Both the position numbers and the translations under genes were made by a program. From positions 1,736,001 through 1,800,000 of the forward strand of contig CBDAOU010000002.1 in assembly GCA_965198185.1 (NCBI GenBank): a stretch of 64,000 nucleotides of DNA, in the 5' to 3' direction. The number at the start of each line of letters is the position of its first letter. Positions within the stretch are counted from its first letter, which is position 1. The DNA is from JAJECS01 sp965198185 (GTDB lineage: Bacteria; Chloroflexota; UBA11872). Below the pieces are notes generated by a model. That model saw nothing but the letters and a program-made list of their open reading frames with translations. It did no database searches and had not been told where the DNA came from. Of the stretch, positions 18,201-25,768 are shown piece by piece.

Positions 18201-18846
18201 ATCTTCTACGAGGGCATCCTGGGCGCGCATCCCGGCCGGGAGAACCTGGACCTGTCCGGTTCGGCTCCGTTCAGCGGGACGGGGCTGCGCTTCGTGGCCG
18301 TGGCGCACCAGCGCCGCGTCAGTGACTCTGAGGAAGAGGCGGCGGCGATTGCCCAGAGCGTCAAGCGATTGCTCCGGTCGCGTCCGTCTTGGACCGACGC
18401 CGACGGCGCGGACTCACAAGCTCACCGAGTCAGACGTGCTCATCATCACGCCCTACAACCGACAGATCCGGGAGCTCGTGTCCCGGCCCGAGCTGCAGGC
18501 ACTGCGCATCGGCACCGTCGATAAGTTCCAGGGCCAGGAAGCGCCGATCTCCATCTACTCGATGGCCACGAGTTCAGCCGACGAGGCTCCGCGCGGCATG
18601 GAGTTTCTCTACAGCCTCAACCGCTTGAACGTTGCCACCAGCCGCGCCAAATGCCTGGCGGTGGTCGTGGCCAGTCCGGGCCTGCTCGCCGTGCGCTGCC
18701 GCACACCCCGCCAAATGCACCTGGCCAACGCCCTGGCGCGGCTCTTTGAAATGGCGCACTGGGACGTGGAGACCGTCGCGCCCGATCGCTCGGTCCTGGC
18801 TTCATATCCGCGCTGGTGCCCTCCGGTCACCTGTGCCCCGCCTTGA
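15244..18846 (+). pseudogene. TM0106-family RecB nuclease / RNase H / SF1 helicase, three frameshifts
   Basis: Restored, the product would be about 1199 residues. Order: RecB-like nuclease part with a Cys cluster HCDFCSWSRECRAQW (about 224), an RNase H-like exonuclease domain from DLFLDLEGDPFY (about 335) to YNRDDCLST (about 515), then an SF1 helicase with Walker A QGPPGSGKST (about 791), Walker B LCIDEAGQMS, motif III LLLLGDPQQLDQP and late motifs TVDKFQGQE and RLNVATSRAK. The frame shifts near 17686 (AAA in GGGAAAGCG), near 17765 and near 18410, each by one extra base, and the original frame is regained. Conservation is good on both sides of every shift, so the damage is recent or a sequencing artefact. 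ATG 15244 is preferred because the nuclease domain starts right after it. Confidence 0.8.
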
Positions 18847-18971
18847 CAGGGTTGCCCCCACGTGGTTCTGTCACCGGTCCGGCGATTCGCTGGACCTGAC
18901 GTTCAAATCCCCTGGCCCTAACGTGCAGCACGGGTGTGGCGCGGTGGGATCGCGAGCGAGACTTTTTTTGC

Positions 18972-19180
18972 GGGCCACCACCCAGTTCGAGGCCGTGTGA
19001 CCGCCTGCGTGGACGCGGACGGTCGGCGGGGGCTTGCGGCGTCGCCATGGGCGCGGACACGGATGTCGGGGATTGCCCGTGCTGCCACGTACCTGCTGCC
19101 CACGACCCCGCGGTCCGGTGGCTTAGCCTGAGGTCCCTGGCTGCGGTGATCGCCGAAACCTGGCGCCAGGCACGGTGGCT
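18972..19180 (+). repeat. Recurrent leader sequence, copy A
   Basis: This copy runs into the signal-peptide region of the secreted protease that follows. It matches minus-strand 6427-6156 and, more weakly, 5566-5360. The shared 3' end encodes RSLAAVIAETWRQARW here and RAVAAVTPASWRQARW in copy B. An ATG inside it (19047) could serve as the start of the downstream gene. Confidence 0.6.
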
Positions 19181-21368
19181 GCGGACGGTCGCCGGGCTGC
19201 TATGGCGATGGCGGCGGGTGCTGCGGGTGACCGCGGCGGCGCTGGCGGCGCTGGTCCTGCTGAGCGTCGCGATCATCGGCGGTGAGGAGCCGGTGGGGGC
19301 GCAGGAGACGGAGACTACGGGGGTCGGGATCAGCCTCAGCGGCCTGAGCGGCTATCCCACGCACCTGACCGTGGATCGCTTCATCGTGGAGCTGTCCAAT
19401 CTCACCGCGACCGAGGAGTACCAGGTCATCGTGTCGAGCGACAGCGCCCGTGTGGGCATCGGCGGGTGCGGCACGGCGTCGCAGACCGCGACGGTGACGG
19501 GGGTGGAAGCGCGGGACCTCGCCTTCCTGGTGTACGCCTGCACGGTGGGCGAGGCGACGGTGACGGCGGAGGTGCGGCGGACGGGCGCCAGCAGCCCCGA
19601 GGCGTCGATCAGCCGGCGCCTGAGCGTGGAGGCGGTGCCCGAGAATGCGATTGGGGCAACGGGAGCGCGGGTGCGGGCGCCGGCGGCGGGGGCGGTGCCC
19701 AAGGCGGGCACGCCCGGGAGCGTGCCGAATACCTACTTCGACGAAAAGACGTCTAGCTCGGTGCGCGCGCGCTGGGAGGAGCCGAGCGACGGGGGGACGG
19801 ACCTCACGGGCTACGGGCTGCTGTTCTGGCGGGACGGGACGACGCAGCCGCCGTATAGCAGCGCGCTGGTGAAGGGCGCTTCGGCGCTAAGCCATACCTA
19901 TAGGAACCTGCAGCCCGGCACGACCTACAAATTCCGCATCCACGCCTGCAATGGGACGGACAGCTGCGGGATTTGGACCGTTCCGGTGGTAAAGGTGACC
20001 ACGCTGCACGAGGCCACGTCGACCCCTACGCCAACGCGGACTCCACGGCCGACCCCGGCGCCGCCGTCCACGCCGATCAGCGAAGCCCTCAACTTCGGCA
20101 AGGTGGTCGCCGTCGACCACCGATTCCGGGCGGGGCATTCCGTTTCCGTGCCGCTGCCCGAGGCGCGCGACGGTAACGGCACGCTGACCTATAGCATTGC
20201 GCCAGCGCTGCGCAGCGGGCTCACCTTCGACCTGGGCAACGGACTCACATTCAACGCGGGCACGCGCGCAATCAGCGGGACGCCGACGGCCGCGGCCAAT
20301 CGCACCACGTACATCTATACCGCGACCGACGAGGACGAGGACACGGCTCAGATCTCGGTCTACGTCACGGTCTTTGATATTGGGGAGACGGTGGTTGAGG
20401 GAGGCGTGGCGAGGCCGTTGCTGGAATCGACGTGGGGCGTGCTTGGCTATCACACGGTGGTGTTGCGGGAGGGCACGATCTCAAGGACCGATGGCCACCA
20501 GCTTCGACTGCGAATCCCAGCCGGCGCGGGCTTTCAGTTCGGCCAAACCTGCACCTGGCCTGCGGCGGCGCCAACCGACACCACCATGCTTGAGTCGTCG
20601 TGGTTGCCATCGAATTACGGCTTCCACGTCGTGCGGTGCGCCCTGGGCGGAGGGGACGCGGTCAGGGTGGAGGTGCAGGCGAGGCTGGGCGACGGCGGGA
20701 TGCCTGCAGTGCTCTATCACGCGACGATGAACATCAAACATTCGTGGCACCGGAACGACCACACGGTGGCCTACTACATTCGTGGCACCAGCGTCACGAC
20801 GATCCACGGCGTCACCGTCGGCACGTCGATCACCGGCGTCACCACTGACACGCAAGAAGGCCTGTTTCCGGCGTCCACCAGCACGCCGCACCCGGCGTTG
20901 ACGGCGCCGGCCAACTATGCGAGCGCGGCGAACGCCTGGGCAAACGTGCGCGCGCGCCGCGTCACCGTCACGCCAGCAACTGCCGAGGCCGGCGCCGACG
21001 TGGTCATTGAAGGGTACTGGGACCCACATCCTGCCGCCGACCGCTGCGGCGGAAGCGTCGCCTGCACCTATCCCGCGGGTACCTACCCGCATATCGGCGA
21101 CGGACAGCCGTTCTTGATCGAGGACCCGCCGCGGTGGGATGGAGGTCCACAAGAAGTGTGGACAATTAGCCTCGCTGACTGGAATGGCGACCGAGACATG
21201 TACGAATACCTGCCCTATGTGTTGATGCATGAGTTCGGACACACGCTGGGCTTGGGAGAGGGCGCGGACGGCGACGACATCATGGGCGGCGCTCGGCGGC
21301 GCGACCTCTCGGACGGTGATGCGAAGGGCCTGCGGGCCACTTATGCGCACCACCGCGATGATCATTAG
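19047..21368 (+). CDS. Secreted fibronectin III / cadherin-like protein with metzincin-like domain
   Basis: From ATG 19047 the product is about 773 residues; the frame is open back to a GTG at 18936. A signal peptide with a basic stretch (RWRRVLRV) and the core TAAALAALVLLSVAII is followed by VGAQ, a plausible cleavage site. Next come a beta-rich domain, a fibronectin III domain (about 220-330), a Thr/Pro linker, a putative-Ig/cadherin-like domain (YSIAPALRSGLTFDLGNGLT) and a C-terminal protease domain. The zinc helix reads HEFGHTLGLGEG and the Met-turn DDIMGG. The third zinc ligand, normally His, is Glu. It likely acts outside the cell on proteins. Ten bases separate it from the next gene. 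Confidence 0.7.
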   Translation: MGADTDVGDCPCCHVPAAHDPAVRWLSLRSLAAVIAETWRQARWLRTVAGLLWRWRRVLRVTAAALAALVLLSVAIIGGEEPVGAQETETTGVGISLSGLSGYPTHLTVDRFIVELSNLTATEEYQVIVSSDSARVGIGGCGTASQTATVTGVEARDLAFLVYACTVGEATVTAEVRRTGASSPEASISRRLSVEAVPENAIGATGARVRAPAAGAVPKAGTPGSVPNTYFDEKTSSSVRARWEEPSDGGTDLTGYGLLFWRDGTTQPPYSSALVKGASALSHTYRNLQPGTTYKFRIHACNGTDSCGIWTVPVVKVTTLHEATSTPTPTRTPRPTPAPPSTPISEALNFGKVVAVDHRFRAGHSVSVPLPEARDGNGTLTYSIAPALRSGLTFDLGNGLTFNAGTRAISGTPTAAANRTTYIYTATDEDEDTAQISVYVTVFDIGETVVEGGVARPLLESTWGVLGYHTVVLREGTISRTDGHQLRLRIPAGAGFQFGQTCTWPAAAPTDTTMLESSWLPSNYGFHVVRCALGGGDAVRVEVQARLGDGGMPAVLYHATMNIKHSWHRNDHTVAYYIRGTSVTTIHGVTVGTSITGVTTDTQEGLFPASTSTPHPALTAPANYASAANAWANVRARRVTVTPATAEAGADVVIEGYWDPHPAADRCGGSVACTYPAGTYPHIGDGQPFLIEDPPRWDGGPQEVWTISLADWNGDRDMYEYLPYVLMHEFGHTLGLGEGADGDDIMGGARRRDLSDGDAKGLRATYAHHRDDH

Positions 21369-21378
21369 GGGGACCCTG

Positions 21379-24315
21379 ATGCTGTACGTGCCCCGTGTGC
21401 TCCGACGGCGGGCCTGGCGGTGCGTGGCGCTGGCGCTGGGCGCGGCAGTGGCGGTGGCCGCCTGCCGACCCAGCGAGCCGACGCGCCTGGCGGTGCCCAC
21501 CCCGACCCCGCAGATCCAGCGGCTCTCACACCCCTCGTGGCGAGTCCCGCCGTCGCTGGAGGAGCAAATCTTCACCTCGTCGGTGATCGTGCGGGCGACG
21601 CTGCAATCGGTGACGGCGGCGACGGAGACGGTGCCGAGCGATCCGGGCGTCGCGCCCACCTACCGCCCGGCGCAGGAGCTGCGCTTCACGGTGCACGAGT
21701 ATCTGAAGGGGAGCGGGCCGAGCGCGCTGCTGGTGGTGGTGCGCAGCCGCCACGCCTACCTGACCGAGGCCGCGGCACGCGAGCAGGCGGACATCTTTGT
21801 GGGGCTTCGCGTCACCGCCTGGGACGACCGGCAGGGGGTACTCTTCCTGGAAGCGCCAGCCCGGCCGTACACCCCGGCCGCCGCGAGCGGCGGGGCGGCG
21901 GGCGCCACGGGGCGCGCGTCCGCGACGGTGCTGCGGTTCACGCAATCGAACTATGACCAACCGGTGTGGAACTACAGCGTGGACACGTTGAGCCGCGCCT
22001 GGCTGCCGGCGCGGGACGCCGCGGGGGCGGGCGGGGCCTCGGGGACGGCGGCCCGCACGACCAGCCAGGCGTACATCACCGACGGGGCTGCATCGCCGCC
22101 GCCGGTGGTGTCCTTGACCGACCTGCGGGCCAAGATCGCGGCCATGGCCGCGGAGCTGCAGGCAGGGGCGGGCATTGCGGGGTACGCAGACTGCCTGCAC
22201 GGCAAGATCATCCGTGAACGGTATAACCGCGCGGACCCGTGGACGCCGATTCGGCTTGAAGCGACGCTGACCTCCGAGGCTGCTGGCGGCGCTGAGGTGT
22301 ACAAGGCGAGGAATGACTATCGCGAGCCGCAGTACAACCGGTATTGGCTCAGCGGGCCGGACATGAGCCGATTTCGGGCCCTGATCGTCGATGACGACGA
22401 CGCGTCGAACACGGGCTACGAGCACCGGCTGACCACCGCGCGCCCGCTGCCCGCCGGTGCCTATCGCGTGCACTACAACTCACAGCATCACAGAAGGTTC
22501 CCGTGTAACTTCGTGCCGCTCGACGCGTATACCGACGTGACGGTCACGGTCACGGCGCCGGCGGGGACGGTGCACGAGGCGTTCTTCGACCCGGTGGCCA
22601 TTGGCGCCGGGGTGGGCGCGGACGACAGCCTCGGCGCGCTCACGCCCACGGCGTTCACGGTCGGCGGCACTGCCGCCACCCTCCAGCGGCTGACCTGGGA
22701 GGCCAAGCAGCTCCAGCTTGAGCTTTCCGCGGCCGTGCCGTTGGCCGACCACTACCTGGACGTCATCGGCCTGGACGGCACGGTCAGCCTGCGGCTGCGC
22801 CTCGACGACGCGACCACGGCGGCCACCGCCTCAGGCGGGCAGGCGTGGCGCTGGCGAGCCTGTACCGCGCCGTGGGCGGCGGGCGCCCAGCTGATGCTGC
22901 GGCTGCACCACAGCGCCACCGCGCTGCCCGACGTCAGCGTCGCCCCGGGCTGCGGCCCGGCGCCGACGTTCGGCGCGGCGAGCTACGCCTTCACCCTGGC
23001 CGAGAACGCCGCCGTGGGCGCCGCCGTGGGCACGGTTGCCGCCACCGCCTCCGGCGGCACCGCGTTGACGTACGCGGTCACGGACGGCGACGACCACGGA
23101 GCGTTCGCCATCGACGCGAGCACGGGTGCGATCACGGTGGCCGGCCCGCTCGATTACGAGACCACGGCCAGCTACACGCTGACGGTCGCCGCGCATGAGG
23201 AGACCAGCGCCGTGGCGACGGTGATGGTGACGATTTCGGTGACGGACGTGACGGTCGACTACGACTCCGACGACGACGGGCTGCTCGAGGTGACGAGCCT
23301 GGCGCAGCTCCACGCCATCCGCTGGGACCTGGACGGGAACGGCGCGTCCACGGAGGCCGGGTACGCGCTGGCGTTCCACGATGCCGCCACGGGCATGGGT
23401 TGTCCCACGACGGGCTGCACCGGCTATGAGCTGATGGCGAACCTGGACTTCGACACGAACGGGGACGGGGCGGTGGACGTGGCGGGCGACGCCTATTGGA
23501 ACGACGGCTTGGGCTGGGACCCGATCGGGACCAGCGCCGCGTCGTTCACGGCGACCTTCCACGGCAACGGGCACGTGATCGCCAACCTATTCATCAACCG
23601 GGACACGATGGACAACGTGGGCTTGTTTGGGACGACCGGGTCGGCGAGCGTGGTGCGCAACGTCGGCCTGCGCGCGGCGGACGTGACGGGGCGCTACGAG
23701 GTCGGCGGCCTGGTGGGCTACAACTTCGGCACCATCATGGCCAGCTACGTGACCGGACAGGTGACGGGGCAGTCGGGCGGCGGGCTGGCGGGCTTCAACC
23801 AGAAGCGGATCGTGGCCAGCTACGCGACGGCGGCGGTGACGACCGCCGACGACGCGGGCGGGCTGGTGGGCTTCAACGGCAGCGGGACGCGGATCACGGC
23901 CAGTTACGCCACCGGTGCGGTGACCGGGAGGTCGCGGGCGGGCGGCCTGACGGCGGGGAGCGTGTCGGGGATCACGGCCAGCTACGCGCGGGGGGCGGTG
24001 ACCGGCGACGGCACAGTCGGCGGGCTGGTGGGGGCGAACTTCAGCTCGACGACGGCGAGCTACTGGGACACGACGACGAGCGGCGTGACGACGGCAGGCG
24101 GCGGGACGGGGAAGACGACGAGCGAGCTGCAGACGCCGACGGGGTACACGGGCATCTACGCAGACTGGAACGTGAACATCGACGGCGCGGCCGGCACCGA
24201 CGATCCGTGGGACTTCGGCACGGCGAGCGAGTATCCGGTGCTCAAGGTGGACTTCGACGGGGACGGCACGGCGAGTTGGCAGGAGTTCGGGGACCAGCGG
24301 CCGGCGCCCAACTAG
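21379..24315 (+). CDS. Cadherin-like / GLUG-repeat surface lipoprotein
   Basis: ATG 21379 is chosen because AGGGGG lies just upstream (21367-21372) and it gives a lipoprotein signal peptide ending ALGAAVAVAACRPS. The product is 978 residues. An N-terminal unknown region (including YADCLHGKIIRERYNR) is followed by a beta domain, a cadherin-like domain at about 535-620 (YAFTLAENAAVGAAVGTV, FAIDASTGAITVAGPLDYE), then several GLUG repeats (GGLVGYNFGTIMASYVTG, GGLVGFNGSGTRITASYATG) typical of adhesins, and a closing WDFGTASEYPVLKVDFDGDG. It probably works at the cell surface in adhesion or host contact. It forms a pair with the upstream metzincin-like gene. Confidence 0.75.
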   Translation: MLYVPRVLRRRAWRCVALALGAAVAVAACRPSEPTRLAVPTPTPQIQRLSHPSWRVPPSLEEQIFTSSVIVRATLQSVTAATETVPSDPGVAPTYRPAQELRFTVHEYLKGSGPSALLVVVRSRHAYLTEAAAREQADIFVGLRVTAWDDRQGVLFLEAPARPYTPAAASGGAAGATGRASATVLRFTQSNYDQPVWNYSVDTLSRAWLPARDAAGAGGASGTAARTTSQAYITDGAASPPPVVSLTDLRAKIAAMAAELQAGAGIAGYADCLHGKIIRERYNRADPWTPIRLEATLTSEAAGGAEVYKARNDYREPQYNRYWLSGPDMSRFRALIVDDDDASNTGYEHRLTTARPLPAGAYRVHYNSQHHRRFPCNFVPLDAYTDVTVTVTAPAGTVHEAFFDPVAIGAGVGADDSLGALTPTAFTVGGTAATLQRLTWEAKQLQLELSAAVPLADHYLDVIGLDGTVSLRLRLDDATTAATASGGQAWRWRACTAPWAAGAQLMLRLHHSATALPDVSVAPGCGPAPTFGAASYAFTLAENAAVGAAVGTVAATASGGTALTYAVTDGDDHGAFAIDASTGAITVAGPLDYETTASYTLTVAAHEETSAVATVMVTISVTDVTVDYDSDDDGLLEVTSLAQLHAIRWDLDGNGASTEAGYALAFHDAATGMGCPTTGCTGYELMANLDFDTNGDGAVDVAGDAYWNDGLGWDPIGTSAASFTATFHGNGHVIANLFINRDTMDNVGLFGTTGSASVVRNVGLRAADVTGRYEVGGLVGYNFGTIMASYVTGQVTGQSGGGLAGFNQKRIVASYATAAVTTADDAGGLVGFNGSGTRITASYATGAVTGRSRAGGLTAGSVSGITASYARGAVTGDGTVGGLVGANFSSTTASYWDTTTSGVTTAGGGTGKTTSELQTPTGYTGIYADWNVNIDGAAGTDDPWDFGTASEYPVLKVDFDGDGTASWQEFGDQRPAPN

Positions 24316-24369
24316 GCGCCGGCGTTCACGGACGGCACGGCGATCGGCAACTGAGCGTGGATCACCACG

Positions 24370-24454
24370 GGCGGCACGCCGAGCCGGGTGACGCGGTTGA
24401 ACCTGGCGAGCGAGAGCCTGACGGGGAGCATCCCGGCGGAGCTGGGCAGTGGTT
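24370..24454 (+). pseudogene. Stranded leucine-rich repeat fragment
   Basis: Just after the GLUG gene, one and a half leucine-rich repeats are readable: TPSRVTRLNLASESLTGSIP followed by AELGSG and a stop. There is no start and a stop lies immediately before. It looks like the cut-off beginning of a leucine-rich tail similar to the one encoded at 786-1298. Confidence 0.55.
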
Positions 24455-24600
24455 AGCCGAGAAAGAGGTCGTAGGGTCCCGGGATCGGCGATTCGACAGC
24501 GGCGCGCTGGAGGAGACCGCGCGACGGGACTGAGCGCCCGCGCGGCAATCGGCTCGGTTGATCTCCGGCACCCTGTCCAGCTCGTCAATCTCCTCGACCG

Positions 24601-24939
24601 TCAGGAAGCGTGCGGCATCGACCTCTTCGGCCCGGGCGTGGGCTCGCCAGCGACGCGCCGGAGCAGGAACACCACGTAGGTGGAGTGGTCCTCGCCATGC
24701 CGCGAGCGCACCGCCAGCAGTCCCTGCACCTCGGTCGTGAGGCCGGCCTCCTCCTTGACCTCGCGGACGGCGGCTTCGGCCAACGTCTCATCGGGCTCAC
24801 AGAAGCCGCCCGGAATCTGCCAGTTGCCGCGTCCATAGGCCGTGGCGCGACGCACCAGCAAGATGCGCTCGCCGTCGACGACGGCGCCGCCCACGCCCAC
24901 GTTATATCCGTGGTTGTACCGCTCGGGAATCGGGCTCAT
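24601..24939 (-). CDS. Nudix hydrolase, C-terminus frameshifted
   Basis: Starting at ATG 24939, the product has a complete Nudix box, GGFCEPDETLAEAAVREVKE followed by EAGL (Gx5Ex7REUxEExGU), preceded by RATAYGRGNWQIPGG. It should hydrolyse a nucleoside diphosphate linked to another moiety, using Mg2+ bound by the Glu residues; the substrate is not evident. After FLLRRVAGEPTPG the frame ends in an unlike tail at 24601. Restoring one missing base near 24643 gives AEEVDAARFLTVEEIDELDR, the normal C-terminal helix of this family. The gene is therefore damaged or misread at its 3' end, next to the leucine-rich fragment. It is divergent from the PHP gene. Confidence 0.75.
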   Translation of the reverse strand: MSPIPERYNHGYNVGVGGAVVDGERILLVRRATAYGRGNWQIPGGFCEPDETLAEAAVREVKEEAGLTTEVQGLLAVRSRHGEDHSTYVVFLLRRVAGEPTPGPKRSMPHAS

Positions 24940-25030
24940 GGCGCCATGGTACCGGCGCCTGCGTCGCGTCGGCGCCGCCGAAGCCAGGGCGCCCGGAACC
25001 CAGACGGCGGCGGCGCGTTGAGTCCGCGGC

Positions 25031-25768
25031 ATGCAGGCTCATAGAATCAGAGGCCATCCCGTCCAACCCCGAGTGCCATTCGTGCTCTTCGACTTCCACA
25101 CGCATACGTTCTTCAGCGACGGCGAGCTGTCGCCGATCGAGCTCCTGCGGCGCTGTCACGTCGCGGGCTACACCGCCGTGGCCATCACGGACCACGCCAG
25201 CCCAGCCAACGTCGAAACGCTCGTGCCGGCCCTGGCGCGTGACTGCCGCATCGCGGAGGACGCGTGGGGCATCGTCGCCATCCCGGGCGTCGAGATCACG
25301 CACGTGCCGCCGGGCGAGATTGACGCGGTGGCTCGCCGCGCGGCGGAGGCCGGCGCCGAGCTCGTGGCCGTCCATGGCGAGACCATCGCCGAGCCGGTCG
25401 CGGCCGGCACCAACCGCGCCGCGCTGGAGTCGGATTACGTACACGCGCTGGTGCACCCGGGCCTGCTGAGTCCGGAGCTTGCCCAGTTGGCGCAGCGCAA
25501 CGGCAAGTGGCTCGAGCTTTCGGCGCGCCGCGGGCACTCGCTCACCAACGGGCACGTGGCCGCGCTGGCGCGGGCGTCGGGAGCGCGGCTGCTCGTCAAT
25601 AGCGACGCACACGCGCCGGGTGATCTGTTGTCGGAGCCCTTAGCCCGCCGCATTGCCCGCGGGGCCGGCTTGAATGCCGACGAGACCGAGACCATCGTGT
25701 CGGACAACCCGCTGGAGTTCTTGCGCCAGGTCGGGCGCTCGATCCCCGAAATCTCCCAGGTTCCGTGA
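25031..25768 (+). CDS. PHP-domain phosphoesterase (histidinol-phosphatase-like)
   Basis: The domain begins FDFHTHTFFSDGELSP, the first metal-binding HxH of the PHP superfamily, and continues with AITDHAS, GVEITHVPP, HGETIAEPV, LVHPGLLS and LLVNSDAHAPGDLL, which supply the other metal ligands. It is a metal-dependent phosphoesterase of about 230 residues; the substrate is unknown. The first 17 residues are poorly conserved, and a GTG at 25082 directly before the domain is an equally good start. The stop overlaps the GTG of lon by 4 bases, so the two are cotranslated. It opens the long plus-strand block that reaches 49.5 kb. Confidence 0.78.
   Translation: MQAHRIRGHPVQPRVPFVLFDFHTHTFFSDGELSPIELLRRCHVAGYTAVAITDHASPANVETLVPALARDCRIAEDAWGIVAIPGVEITHVPPGEIDAVARRAAEAGAELVAVHGETIAEPVAAGTNRAALESDYVHALVHPGLLSPELAQLAQRNGKWLELSARRGHSLTNGHVAALARASGARLLVNSDAHAPGDLLSEPLARRIARGAGLNADETETIVSDNPLEFLRQVGRSIPEISQVP

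Noticed and set aside
24370..24454. Joining the leucine-rich fragment to the GLUG gene by one frameshift
   Set aside because: Two stops lie between the GLUG stop and the fragment in the relevant frames, so a single indel does not restore a fusion.
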